From contig NZ_LIVZ01000001.1 of NCBI RefSeq assembly GCF_001905845.1, positions 868,001-932,000 of the forward strand: 64,000 nucleotides of DNA, in the 5' to 3' direction. Positions 43,706 to 52,044 of this stretch are shown piece after piece. The translations under genes and the position numbers were made by a program. Under the pieces are notes generated by a model. The model was not told the origin of the DNA. It made no database searches and saw only the letters and a list, made by a program, of their open reading frames with translations. This stretch comes from Streptomyces sp. TSRI0107 (GTDB lineage Bacteria; Actinomycetota; Actinomycetes; Streptomycetales; Streptomycetaceae). Every line of letters starts with the position of its first letter. Positions within the stretch are counted from its first letter, which is position 1.

Positions 43706-45886
43706 ATGGTGACCATGACACCGGTCCGGGGCGACACCCCCACACCGCCGCCACCCCCACACCGCCGCTCCCTGCTGGAGCGCACCGCCGGTTTCGCCCA
43801 GCGGCACCGGTGGACGGCACTGCTGCTGTGGGTCGTGGTCCTGTTCACCGTCTGGGGCGGCGCCACCGCCGCCGGCGACGCCTACCGCGACGACTTCTCA
43901 CTGCCCGGCACGGAGACCCAGCAGGCCCTGGAGACCATGCGCGAGCACGGCTCCGCGCAGGCCGGCGACACCCTCGACATCGTGCTGCACGACGAGGCGG
44001 GCCTGGCCGGCGCCGACACCCGCCGCCGGGTCACGGCCATGCTGGACAAGGTGGCCGGCCTGCCCAAGGTCGCCCAGGTGCGCAGCCCCTACCAGGACGA
44101 ACAGGCCGTCTCCGAGGACGGCACCGTCGGCTACGCCACCGTCGTCCTGGAGGGCCGGTCCGAGGAGATGACCAGGGACGACACCCTGCGGATCCACGAC
44201 ACCGCGATGACCGCCCGGTCCGGCGGCCTCACCGTCGAACTCGGCGGCGAGGCCGCGCGCACCCTCGCCGAGCCGGAGGGCGGCGCCGCCGAGGGCGCCG
44301 GCATGCTCGCCGCGCTCGTCATCCTCGGCCTGATGTTCGGCACCGTCATCGCGGCCGGACTGCCCGTCGTCACCGCCGTGTTCGCCGTCGGCAGCACCCT
44401 CGGCGCGATCATCCTGCTGTCGCACGTCTTCACCATCGCCAGCTACACGCCGTACATCATGATGCTGGTCGGACTCGGCGTCGGCATCGACTACGCGCTG
44501 CTGATCTTCGCCCGCTACCGCAGCGAACTGGTGCGCGGCGCGACCCCGGAGGAGGCCGGCCGGCGCGCCCTGGACCTCGCGGGCCGCACCGTCTTCTTCG
44601 CCGGATGCACGGTCATCGTGGCCCTGCTCGGCCTGGTCGCCCTCGGGATCGGCTCGCTCCAGGGCACCGCGGTCGCCGTCGCGCTCACCGTCCTGGTCAC
44701 CATGATCGCCTCGCTCACCCTGCTGCCCGCGCTGCTCGCCCTGTTCGGCAACCGTTTCGCCCGCCAGTTCCGGGCTCGGGCGGCCAAGCGGGAGGCCAAG
44801 GGCAAGGTGGGCGGCGGAGAAGCCCGCTGGCGCGCCTGGGCGGGCCTGGTGCAGCGCCGCCCGCTGGCCGCCCTGCTGCTGGCCGTGGTCGCGCTGGGCG
44901 CGCTCGCCGTCCCCGCGCTCGATCTGCGGCTGGGCTTCGGCGACGCGGGCAACGACCCGGCGAGCAGCACCAGCCGCAAGGCCTACGACCTGCTCGCCGA
45001 CGGCTTCGGCCCCGGCTTCAACGGCCCGCTCGTGGTGGTCGCCGAGGGCGACGACGCGGCGGGCACGGCGCTCACCCGGACGCTGAACGGCACCGACGGC
45101 GTCGCCGCCGCCACCGAGCCGATCCCCGCCGAGGACGGCAAGGCGTTCACCGTGATCGCCTTCCCGGAGACCTCGCCGCAGGACGCGCGCACCACCGACC
45201 TGGTGCACACCCTGCGCGACGACGTCCTGGTGGACCTGGAGCAGGAGACCGGCGCCCGCTACCTCGTGGGCGGCGCCACCACCGCCGTCATCGACTACGC
45301 CGACACCGTCTCGGACCGCATGCCCGTGTTCGTCGCCATCGTGGTCGGCCTGTCGCTGCTGATCCTCGTCGCCGTGTTCCGCTCGGTGCTGGTGCCGCTC
45401 AAGGCGGCGCTGCTGAACCTGCTGAGCATCGCGGCCTCGCTGGGCGCCATGGTCCTGGTCTTCCAGAAGGGCTGGTTCGGCGTGGAGCCCGGGCCGATCG
45501 AGGCCTACCTGCCGATCATGATCTTCGCGATCGTCTTCGGTCTCTCCATGGACTACGAGATCTTCATCATCTCCCGCATCCGTGAGGAGTGGCTGCGCAC
45601 CCAGGACGCCACCACCGCGATCCGCGAGGGACTGGCGCACACCGGCTCGGTCGTCACCGCCGCGGGCGCGATCATGATCGCCGTCTTCGGCGCGTTCATG
45701 CTCGGCGGCGACCGGATGCTCCAGCAGTTCGGCTTCGGCATGGCCGTCGCGGTCTTCGTCGACGCCGTGATCATCCGCTGCCTCATCGTGCCCGCCGCGC
45801 TCCAGCTGATGGGGCCCAGGGCCTGGTGGCTCCCGGCCGCGCTGGACCGCCGGCTGCCCGAGGTGGACTTCGAGAAGCACGGCTGA
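43706..45886 (+). CDS. MMPL-family (RND superfamily) exporter
   Basis: 726-aa transporter with two MMPL halves. Each has an N-terminal helix, a large periplasmic-side loop and a bundle of about five helices. Marks: VGLGVGIDYALLIFARYRSEL in the first half and FGLSMDYEIFIISRIREEWL in the second, carrying the Asp-Tyr proton-relay pairs. Actinomycete members export lipids, pigments and polyketides. ATG 43706 has AAGGAG upstream. It is under the longest SARP array, so it is likely a dedicated exporter. Confidence 0.92.
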   Translation: MVTMTPVRGDTPTPPPPPHRRSLLERTAGFAQRHRWTALLLWVVVLFTVWGGATAAGDAYRDDFSLPGTETQQALETMREHGSAQAGDTLDIVLHDEAGLAGADTRRRVTAMLDKVAGLPKVAQVRSPYQDEQAVSEDGTVGYATVVLEGRSEEMTRDDTLRIHDTAMTARSGGLTVELGGEAARTLAEPEGGAAEGAGMLAALVILGLMFGTVIAAGLPVVTAVFAVGSTLGAIILLSHVFTIASYTPYIMMLVGLGVGIDYALLIFARYRSELVRGATPEEAGRRALDLAGRTVFFAGCTVIVALLGLVALGIGSLQGTAVAVALTVLVTMIASLTLLPALLALFGNRFARQFRARAAKREAKGKVGGGEARWRAWAGLVQRRPLAALLLAVVALGALAVPALDLRLGFGDAGNDPASSTSRKAYDLLADGFGPGFNGPLVVVAEGDDAAGTALTRTLNGTDGVAAATEPIPAEDGKAFTVIAFPETSPQDARTTDLVHTLRDDVLVDLEQETGARYLVGGATTAVIDYADTVSDRMPVFVAIVVGLSLLILVAVFRSVLVPLKAALLNLLSIAASLGAMVLVFQKGWFGVEPGPIEAYLPIMIFAIVFGLSMDYEIFIISRIREEWLRTQDATTAIREGLAHTGSVVTAAGAIMIAVFGAFMLGGDRMLQQFGFGMAVAVFVDAVIIRCLIVPAALQLMGPRAWWLPAALDRRLPEVDFEKHG

Positions 45887-45911
45887 CGGCACGGCAGCCG
45901 CACCCGAGACC

Positions 45912-45943
45912 GGAGCCCGGGCGTCCTGACGCGCCCGGGCTCC
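45912..45943 (+). terminator. Hairpin terminator after the MMPL gene
   Basis: Perfect 12-bp stem (45912-45923 with 45932-45943), 8-nt loop, 25 nt after the stop and followed by a short T-containing stretch. It is the first element of the 404-nt gap 45887-46290. Confidence 0.85.
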
Positions 45944-46040
45944 TTGTCGTCCCGGTGTTCGAACCGGGGCCGCTCGCGGGCGAGCGGGGCGCGAGCGGCT
46001 TCCTAGGGGCGGACGGTTCCCTGAGTGGGTGAGGGGAAAG

Positions 46041-46066
46041 GGCTCCCGGCAGCGCTGCCGGGAGCC
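46041..46066. repeat. 26-bp perfect palindrome in the 45887-46290 gap
   Basis: GGCTCCCGGCAGC and its exact reverse complement abut without a spacer. It may be a second terminator-like structure or a binding site. Apart from this, the terminator at 45912 and the SARP box at 46211, nothing else is seen in the gap. Confidence 0.55.
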
Positions 46067-46210
46067 GGGCCGGGCCCCGGGGCCGCCGTGGTGGCAGTCC
46101 CCCGTCGCCACCGCCGCACCCGGCGCCCGGTCCGCCCCCTCCCTACGCGCGGCGCCCGGTACTTCCCCCGGCCGGGCGCCGTACGCGTGCCGGAGACACC
46201 CCCCCAGGGC

Positions 46211-46239
46211 CCGAGCGGTCCTCGAGCGGTCCCCGAACG
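46211..46239 (+). promoter_or_regulatory. SARP box for the POT transporter
   Basis: Heptamers CCGAGCG (46211), TCGAGCG (46222) and CCGAACG (46233) at exact 11-bp spacing with identical GTCC spacers, ending 51 nt before ATG 46291. This is the rightmost SARP site seen in the window. Confidence 0.7.
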
Positions 46240-46290
46240 CCCCCGGTGAGGCTCGGCGTGCGCCCGTTCGACGTGTCCACCGGAGGAGCC

Positions 46291-47805
46291 ATGGCCGCCC
46301 CGACCCAACCGTCCGCCGCCGACCGGCGGCCCGTCACCACCGCCGACGCCCCCGCCCGCCCGGCCACCGGCCTGCTGCGCCGCCCGCGCTGGTTCACCAC
46401 CCTCTTCGGCACCGACATCTGGGAACGCTTCAGCTTCTACGGCATGACCGCGATCCTCGTGCTGTACGCCACCGAGGACACCGACCGCGGCGGCCTCGGC
46501 ATGTCCGCCGGGGACGCCTCGCTGCTGTACGGCCTGTACATGGCCTCCGTCTTCCTGGCCTCCGTGCCCGGCGGCTGGATCGGCGACCGCGTCCTCGGCG
46601 CCCAGCGCGCCGTGCTGTACGGCGGCGCCCTGATCGGCCTCGGCCATCTGTCGATGGCGGTGCCCGTCTCCTGGTCCCTCTACCCCGGCCTGCTGTTCAT
46701 CGCCCTCGGCACCGGGCTGCTCAAGCCCAACATGGCCGGCCTGCTCAGCGCGTTCTACGACCGCGAGGACCGGGCCGGCCGCGACGCGGGCTTCTCCGTC
46801 TTCTACATGAGCGTCCAGGTCAGCGCGCTGATCGCGCCGATCGTCGTGGGCGCGCTCGGCGAGGGCGTCAACTGGCACCTCGGCTTCGGCGCCGCCGCCG
46901 TCGGCATGGGCCTCGGCCTGGTCCAGTACGTCCGCGGCTCCCGGCACTTCGGCGACGTCTGCCGGGCTCCCGAACGCTCCGCCACGCCCGCCGAGCGCAC
47001 CCGCGTGCTGCGCGGCACCCTCGCCGCCACGGCGCTGGTCGTCGTCGTGTACGGCGTGGACGCCGCGCTCGGCACCTTCCAGCTCGGCCACATGATGGCG
47101 CTGATCGGGTTGCTGTGCGTGGGGCTGCCGATCGTCTGCTTCTGGCGGCTGCTGCGCGACCCGGTGCTGACCGCCGAGGAACGCGTCCGGGTGCGCACGT
47201 ACGTCTGGCTGTTCCTCGCCTCGGCCGTCTTCTGGGCCCTGTTCCTCCAGGGCGGCTCGGCCTTCGCGCTGTTCGCCAAGGACGCCACCGACCGCGAGGT
47301 GCTGGGCTGGACCGTGCCCGCCAGCTGGTTCCAGGCGGCGATCCCGCTGTTCGTGCTGGTGGTGGCGCCGCTGTTCGCCTGGCTCTGGACCCGGGCGGGG
47401 GACCGGGTGCCGACCGTCGGGAAGTACGCGGTGGGCATGGGCGCCACCGCCGCCGCCTACCTGGTGATGGCGACGGCCGCGACGCTCGCGTCCGACGGCA
47501 CGCGGGTGTCGCCGCTGTGGCTGCTGGTGGCGTTCCTGCTGCTGGCGGCGGGCGAGATCTCCTTCGGCCCGATCGGGATGAGCGCCACCACGGCGATCGC
47601 CCCGGCCACCTTCGTCAGCCAGATGGTGGCCCTGTTCTGGCTGGCGGGCGCGCTCGGCGGCGGCCTCGGCGGCAACGCCCTGAAGGTGTCCGGCGACCGT
47701 GTCCCCGGCCCCGGCTGGTTCCTCGCCCTGGGCACCGCGGCCCTCGCCACCGGCGCGCTTCTGCTCCTGTTCCGCCGACCGCTCACGCGGCGTCTCGGCG
47801 TCTGA
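46291..47805 (+). CDS. POT/PTR2-family proton-coupled peptide transporter
   Basis: 504-aa carrier with about 14 hydrophobic segments. The opening FGTDIWERFSFYGMTAILVLY contains the ExxERF-type signature of POT proteins, and GLLKPNMAGLLSAFYDREDRAGRDAGFSVFYMSVQ matches the second POT motif. Members usually import di- and tripeptides with protons. Here it has a cluster-type SARP box, so it may move an amino-acyl precursor or peptide-bearing product. ATG 46291 has GGAGGAG upstream; earlier in-frame GTG codons lack this. It is the last intact gene of the polyketide region. Confidence 0.9.
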   Translation: MAAPTQPSAADRRPVTTADAPARPATGLLRRPRWFTTLFGTDIWERFSFYGMTAILVLYATEDTDRGGLGMSAGDASLLYGLYMASVFLASVPGGWIGDRVLGAQRAVLYGGALIGLGHLSMAVPVSWSLYPGLLFIALGTGLLKPNMAGLLSAFYDREDRAGRDAGFSVFYMSVQVSALIAPIVVGALGEGVNWHLGFGAAAVGMGLGLVQYVRGSRHFGDVCRAPERSATPAERTRVLRGTLAATALVVVVYGVDAALGTFQLGHMMALIGLLCVGLPIVCFWRLLRDPVLTAEERVRVRTYVWLFLASAVFWALFLQGGSAFALFAKDATDREVLGWTVPASWFQAAIPLFVLVVAPLFAWLWTRAGDRVPTVGKYAVGMGATAAAYLVMATAATLASDGTRVSPLWLLVAFLLLAAGEISFGPIGMSATTAIAPATFVSQMVALFWLAGALGGGLGGNALKVSGDRVPGPGWFLALGTAALATGALLLLFRRPLTRRLGV

Positions 47806-47876
47806 GGCAGGGACGCGTAGTCGTCGGTGGCCTCGCCGATCTGGAGGATCCAGGGGACGCCGATGTGCAGACTCAT
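47806..47876 (-). pseudogene. Truncated Doc/Fic-type toxin gene (first ~23 codons)
   Basis: The minus strand from ATG 47876 reads MSLHIGVPWILQIGEATDDYASLP, resembling the N-terminus of Doc-type toxins, then runs into the antisense of the POT gene; no toxin core (HPFxxGN) follows. The ATG overlaps the upstream antitoxin stop as TGATG, the usual coupling of toxin-antitoxin pairs. It was cut at or near the POT stop codon. Confidence 0.5.
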
Positions 47877-48078
47877 CAGGCCGCGCGCGCTCTGCGAGGC
47901 GTCTGCTGGGCTTCTTCGGCTTCATCGAAGACGGCCTGCTGCTCGGGGCCCGGAAACGGGCGCCCGCGTCCACCGCGCGGGCTCGCCGGCCGCTGGCATC
48001 GTCCTGCACGAGCCGGGCGAGGTAGTCGCCGACACTCAGCCCCAGATCGGCGCCGCGGGCGCGCACCTTCGAGACGGC
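47876..48078 (-). pseudogene. Frameshifted antitoxin fragment
   Basis: One minus-strand frame gives AVSKVRARGADLGLSVGDYLARLVQDDA, a ribbon-helix-helix-like C-terminal half; another frame gives AVFDEAEEAQQTPRRARAA and the stop at 47876. A frameshift lies near 47930-47970. The N-terminal part is missing: its place is taken by a CRISPR-like repeat ending a few bases away (48087). Not expected to be functional. Confidence 0.5.
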
Positions 48079-48086
48079 TCGGAAGG

Positions 48087-48176
48087 GCCATCCCCGCGGG
48101 TGCGGGGATGGCCCCAACCTCCGGCCTCCGGCGCGCGCCCCTGCACACTGCTCCCCGCACCCGCGGGGATGGCCCC
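48087..48176 (+). CRISPR. Two-repeat remnant of a type I-E-like CRISPR array
   Basis: Repeat 2 (48148-48176, 29 nt) has the hairpin CCCCGCACCCGCGGGG and the tail ATGGCCCC, typical of actinomycete type I-E repeats. Repeat 1 (48087-48115) shares the last ~10 nt and the stem but has GGGT in place of ACCC in the loop. The period is exactly 61 bp, giving a 32-nt spacer at 48116-48147, as expected for type I-E. No further repeats are found 61 bp to either side and no cas genes are in the window. Confidence 0.55.
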
Positions 48177-48305
48177 GGCAGCGGGATGCCGAAGCATGCC
48201 GCAGCCGACCTGGCCGTCAGGCTGGCTGCCGACCACAAGCTGGATCACGTCTTCTACCGCAACGGGGCGTGAGTCGCTGTCCGGGCGTGGGCCGAGGCCG
48301 CGACG

Positions 48306-48527
48306 TTGGCGAAGTCAGCCGTCGCTTACAACGCTGGGACCTTGAACAGCACCAGGCAAGCGGGCGTGAGCAGCGTCGAGGTGTTCGACTGCAGCTGGAC
48401 CTCACACCAGGACCCGGACAAGGCCACGCGGACCGTGCGATCCGTAGAAGAGGCAGCGGAATGGGCCATCAGCACCCGCGCTGCCGAAGAGCGTTCGGGC
48501 CGGGATCGGACCTTGGGCCGTGACTGA
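48306..48527 (+). pseudogene. C-terminal fragment of a phage structural (capsid/minor head) gene
   Basis: One frame reads SAVAYNAGTLNSTRQAGVSSVEVFDC then WTSHQDPDKATRTVRSVEEA; the neighbouring frame continues with HPRCRRAFGPGSDL. Joined, these resemble the C-terminus of actinophage minor capsid or head-morphogenesis proteins (an ISHPxCRRAFGPRP-type end). There is a frameshift near 48460 and no upstream body. Bases 48181-48300 hold a short unrecognised fragment (ending LDHVFYRNGA); 48528-48634 shows nothing. The 47.8-48.6 kb stretch is otherwise gene-free. Confidence 0.5.
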
Positions 48528-48634
48528 CCGGCCGTCTGTCCGCCGGCGCAAGCCTGATTCGTCGTTCGACAGAGGAGCAGAGCCGATCTGGTTCGCGGGC
48601 GCCAGCGAGTGGAGATGCGGTTGCCGTCAAGTAC

Positions 48635-49192
48635 TCATGCAGCCGACGTGGCGCGCCACTCCCGGTCGAGGATCGCGTGCACCACGGAGTCCCGCCACTG
48701 ACCAGCCTTCAGCACGTGTTCTCGAATGATGCCCTCCTCGACCATGCCGACTGTTGCCATGGTTTTGGCGGACGCTTCGTTCAGCGGAGAACGCGCGCCC
48801 CAAATCCGGTGCAGCTGCAAGTCATCGAAGCCGACACTGAGAAGCAGCTGCACCAGCTCAACTCCATAGCCGACGCCCCACACCTCCGGTCGCAGCGCGA
48901 ATCCGAGGGTGGCTCCGCGCTGCTGGTGAGGATCAAGGGCCAAGCGGCCGAACCCGACCAGCGTGGCCGTTGTCTGCTCGACGACTGCGAGCGCGTATTC
49001 CGTGCGTGGCGTCTCTCCGGCCGCAGTGATGGACCGGGCCACGATCTGACCAACCTGTTCCCGGCTACGCGGCTCGAAGGACAGGTGCTCCGTCGCCTCC
49101 GGGCTGCCGTAGATGGCCAGCACTGCGTCTACGTCCTCGACGTCCAGTTCACGGAGGGTGAGACGGGCGCTGGAACGATTGATCGGATACAT
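48635..49192 (-). CDS. GNAT acetyltransferase (RimJ/RimL type)
   Basis: 185-aa enzyme: SARLTLRELDVEDVDAVLAIYGSPEATEHL, GFALRPEVWGVGYGVELVQLLLSVGFDDL (acetyl-CoA loop) and RIWGARSPLNEASAKTMATVGM. Likely acetylates an amine on a protein or small molecule. It follows the TPR regulator by 10 nt on the same strand and may be in its operon. GC and codon use here are a little lower than in the polyketide region. Confidence 0.88.
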   Translation of the reverse strand: MYPINRSSARLTLRELDVEDVDAVLAIYGSPEATEHLSFEPRSREQVGQIVARSITAAGETPRTEYALAVVEQTTATLVGFGRLALDPHQQRGATLGFALRPEVWGVGYGVELVQLLLSVGFDDLQLHRIWGARSPLNEASAKTMATVGMVEEGIIREHVLKAGQWRDSVVHAILDREWRATSAA

Positions 49193-49202
49193 GCCTGGGA
49201 CT

Positions 49203-50552
49203 CTACCCGCGGGGCACGGAGGGGCGGCTGGTCGGGAACGCTTCGATCTCCGCCCGCAGATCGCGAGCGGTGACAGCGGATCGGGCCGGGCTGCTTGTCA
49301 GGGCGCTCTTCACTCGCATGGTGGACACAACGATGCCGTTATTACGGTGGGAAGGAGGCAGTTCGAGAACCGGGCGGATTGCATCGGCCGCACCATCCAG
49401 ATCCCCGCTGAAGAGCCGCACGAGCGCCAGGTCGCATTGTGCACCCGCAAGGTCGCCGAAGGCCCAGTTCGGTGCGCTCGGATCGCTGAAACCGGCCACC
49501 GCGATTTCGGCCATTGTGGCGAGCTGTCCGTCGCCGTGGCCCAGGAGCGCGCGTGACTCCACTTCGTAGTAGAGCTGCTTCTCCGAGGCGTAGATAAACA
49601 GGCCGCCGAGCTCATCGAGGTCGTCGTGCCTGACGTGCTCCCGCCTATCCGCAGCCTGCTGATTCGCGATGCGCACGGTCTCCTCATCGCCGAGGACGGC
49701 AGCAGCGCGCGCCTTGAGACCGAGCAGCCATAGACCGACGGTACCGTGCAGGTTCGCGGCCGTCGTGGCGCCCTTGTCGGCGTAGTGGTAGGCATCGGCC
49801 GGCCTGTCCGCCCAGTAGGCGATGAGCGACTTCAGACCGTCGGTGAGTGCGATGAGCCCCGTGTGCTCGGCGTCCCTTGCGCAGGCAGCAGCCACGCGGG
49901 TCATCGTCATGGCCTCGTGGGTCACCTCCATGTCGTTGAACCCCTTGGCTACGAGGAACGACAGAAGTGCAGCCTTGACGTTGAGATCGCGGAGCTGGGA
50001 CGGCCGGACCCGGCCGCCCTCCAGCAGACGGAACACCTGGTCCTGGGTTTCCAGAAGGTCGGGCCATATGGCCGACAGAGGCACCCGCGGGTACTCAGTG
50101 ACAAGGCGCTGCACCTCATCATCGAGCAGGCCGAGAGTGTCTTCACCCACCCGCTGACGGTCGGCTCCAAGGAGAAAGTCCTTCGCGCGTCGTACTGCCA
50201 TAGCGCCCGTCCTTTTCATCTCGTTCAGGTCAATGCCGGGATCGGCTCGAAGTTCAGCGGGTGACACGCTGACCAGTGGAACGAAGCACGGGTCGGTATC
50301 GCCCTCGCCGATCTCGGTCCACAGCCGTTCGATGGTGTGGCCCAGCATCTCTACGATTACCGGGCGGAAGGCTCGCTGAGGTTTCCGCCCCTCGTACAAC
50401 CAGCCTTCGACGGTTTTGGAAGCTGGTTCCACGTCTTTCAGGCCGAGACGCTGCGCGACTCTCCTGTACTCGGGAAGGAAATCCTCTGGACTCCTGATGC
50501 CGCGTTCTTGAAGGATCCGTCGGAAGAACAACACGGCTGCCTCCCCGGCCAT
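49203..50552 (-). CDS. Putative TPR-containing regulator
   Basis: 449-aa protein. The first ~75 residues (FFRRILQERGIRSPEDFLPEYRRVAQRLGL, KTVEGWLYEGRKPQRAFRPVIVEML) look like an HTH-type DNA-binding start; the rest is helical repeats suggestive of TPR units (residues ~150-420). Similar proteins in Streptomyces are peptide-sensing or HTH/TPR regulators next to RiPP clusters. It diverges from the ATPase-fold gene at 50786, and the 233-nt region between (50553-50785) must hold both promoters; no clear -10/-35 could be fixed. It may regulate the lanthipeptide genes. Confidence 0.65.
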   Translation of the reverse strand: MAGEAAVLFFRRILQERGIRSPEDFLPEYRRVAQRLGLKDVEPASKTVEGWLYEGRKPQRAFRPVIVEMLGHTIERLWTEIGEGDTDPCFVPLVSVSPAELRADPGIDLNEMKRTGAMAVRRAKDFLLGADRQRVGEDTLGLLDDEVQRLVTEYPRVPLSAIWPDLLETQDQVFRLLEGGRVRPSQLRDLNVKAALLSFLVAKGFNDMEVTHEAMTMTRVAAACARDAEHTGLIALTDGLKSLIAYWADRPADAYHYADKGATTAANLHGTVGLWLLGLKARAAAVLGDEETVRIANQQAADRREHVRHDDLDELGGLFIYASEKQLYYEVESRALLGHGDGQLATMAEIAVAGFSDPSAPNWAFGDLAGAQCDLALVRLFSGDLDGAADAIRPVLELPPSHRNNGIVVSTMRVKSALTSSPARSAVTARDLRAEIEAFPTSRPSVPRG

Positions 50553-50785
50553 CTGCCTAGCGCGTCAGTAATCAGACAGTAGAGCGTTGTCATGGCCAAT
50601 CTTCCCTCTGGCGACGGTACTTAGTGGCTCTGAGGAAAGTCCGGGGGGAGTCCGAGGAGGTCCCGTCAACTCTCCTCCGTAAGCCGAGGTTGGTCCGGGG
50701 GTAGATCCGTCTGCACGCCGTTGCAAAGCTCAAGGTCAGCCCTCGCAGACAGTGCACGACCGAGCACAGCAACCAGGGAGCCATT

Positions 50786-51337
50786 GTGAACCCGCCAACG
50801 CAGCAGTGCGCCGACTCGGTATCCAGCGCCGAGACCGCTGCCCCCCTGGCCCTCGTCCATCCGGTGAGTGCCACCGTGTGTCTCACCGCCTTACAGGCGG
50901 AGGGCGTGCCCCGTTCCGAGTGGAGCGTCGAGCTCCTGGTGAACGCCGACATTCGGCGCGGTGCTCGTATGCGGACTCGCACGCGTCTCACGGTTTCCCG
51001 CTGGGCGGGGAACGTCGAGACTGCGGCACGGATCGCCGCCGAGCTCGCCGACAACGCTGCCAAGCACGGTCAGCCGTTCTTCAACGGATGCGTCATCTTG
51101 CGGCTCGGCACGATCCCCGAGAGCGGGGAACTCGTGATCCGGGTGGACGACGCCAACCCTGTCTTTTCTGGCTTCGAAGAGGTGAAGGCGATGCCTCGGG
51201 GAGTGCAGTGCGGGCTCGGCTTCGTGCAGCACCAGCAGGCAAGACTCGACTGGCACGTGTTACAGGACGACGATGGCGTTGTTGTGGGCAAGACCGTCAA
51301 GGCGTTCCTGCCGGTCACGGAGACGGAGGCAGCGTGA
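50786..51337 (+). CDS. HATPase-fold regulatory protein (RsbW-like)
   Basis: 183-aa protein with an anti-sigma-type ATPase fold: AARIAAELADNAAKHG is the N box, and LVIRVDDANP plus GLGFVQHQQARLDWH form later ATP-site elements. Streptomyces genomes carry many of these small kinases with varied roles. It begins with GTG 50786 and overlaps the next gene by 4 nt. It contains two TTA codons (50891 and 51260), suggesting bldA-dependent expression of the locus. Confidence 0.78.
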   Translation: MNPPTQQCADSVSSAETAAPLALVHPVSATVCLTALQAEGVPRSEWSVELLVNADIRRGARMRTRTRLTVSRWAGNVETAARIAAELADNAAKHGQPFFNGCVILRLGTIPESGELVIRVDDANPVFSGFEEVKAMPRGVQCGLGFVQHQQARLDWHVLQDDDGVVVGKTVKAFLPVTETEAA

Positions 51338-51921
51338 CCACCACCCTGCCCCGACGCGCGTCCAAGACCGGGGGCGAACAGCGCCCTGCTCCCGCAGCAA
51401 CCTTCAGCGAGACGAACCTTCCGAACGGCGGTCGTGAGCCGGCTGCGGACATGGTCACTCTGGCTGATCGACGGTGGCGCCTGTTGAACCTCACGGCCGG
51501 TCGGCAGCTCGCCCTTCCGTTGGGCGGCCGGTACTTCGACATCGTGGTTACCGCGAACGGAGTAAATGCACGCGGCTTGGTGACGCTCCTGGACGACCTT
51601 CAGTGGGGCCCCGGTGACGCTACGGACGCCTGTGGGCCGGTCATCAAAGACCTTCAGCGGGGCTGGCTGATCTGGTGCGTGCCGCCGGGCACCGCTGCCC
51701 AGTGGGCGTCCCATCGGTACGCGATGTCTCTCGGCGCTCCATACGAGTTGGCGCTTCCGCCGCTGGACCAGACCGAGCCGCCCGGACCGTATTGGCTGAG
51801 GCGCCTGCGTAGTGATCGGCTAGTTCCTCCAGGCCCCTTGCGGCAGTGCCTCGACCAGTTCCAGCCCGGCCCGGTACCGCACGCAGCGGTCCTGGGCACG
51901 ATGCTCCGGACCATCTCCTGA
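51334..51921 (+). CDS. Hypothetical protein (195 aa)
   Basis: Not recognised. After a ~45-residue polar start comes MVTLADRRWRLLNLTAGRQLALPLGG, then LQRGWLIWCVPPGTAAQWASHRYAMSLGAPYELALPP. The latter faintly resembles a bifunctional primase/polymerase-type end, but no catalytic motif is seen. It is translationally coupled to the ATPase-fold gene (GTGA overlap) and lies in the lanthipeptide neighbourhood. Function unknown. Confidence 0.68.
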   Translation: MTTTLPRRASKTGGEQRPAPAATFSETNLPNGGREPAADMVTLADRRWRLLNLTAGRQLALPLGGRYFDIVVTANGVNARGLVTLLDDLQWGPGDATDACGPVIKDLQRGWLIWCVPPGTAAQWASHRYAMSLGAPYELALPPLDQTEPPGPYWLRRLRSDRLVPPGPLRQCLDQFQPGPVPHAAVLGTMLRTIS

Positions 51922-52044
51922 TCTCCGCTTGCGGTGGGGCCATCCCCCTTTCCCTCACTACACGCGGCACCCGCTTCCCGGCCATCGCGGTTTCCTCCTT
52001 CCCACACGGACGCGGCGGCTGGGCCTTCACCGAGGGACAGCGAC

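Noticed and set aside
47827..48345. Intact plus-strand gene in the 47.8-48.4 kb stretch
   Set aside because: Its product is an antisense and out-of-frame reading of the antitoxin fragment and CRISPR-like repeats, with no ribosome site.
50553..50785. SARP or other repeat operator between the TPR regulator and the ATPase-fold gene
   Set aside because: No 11-bp TCGAG array or strong palindrome was found in this divergent region.
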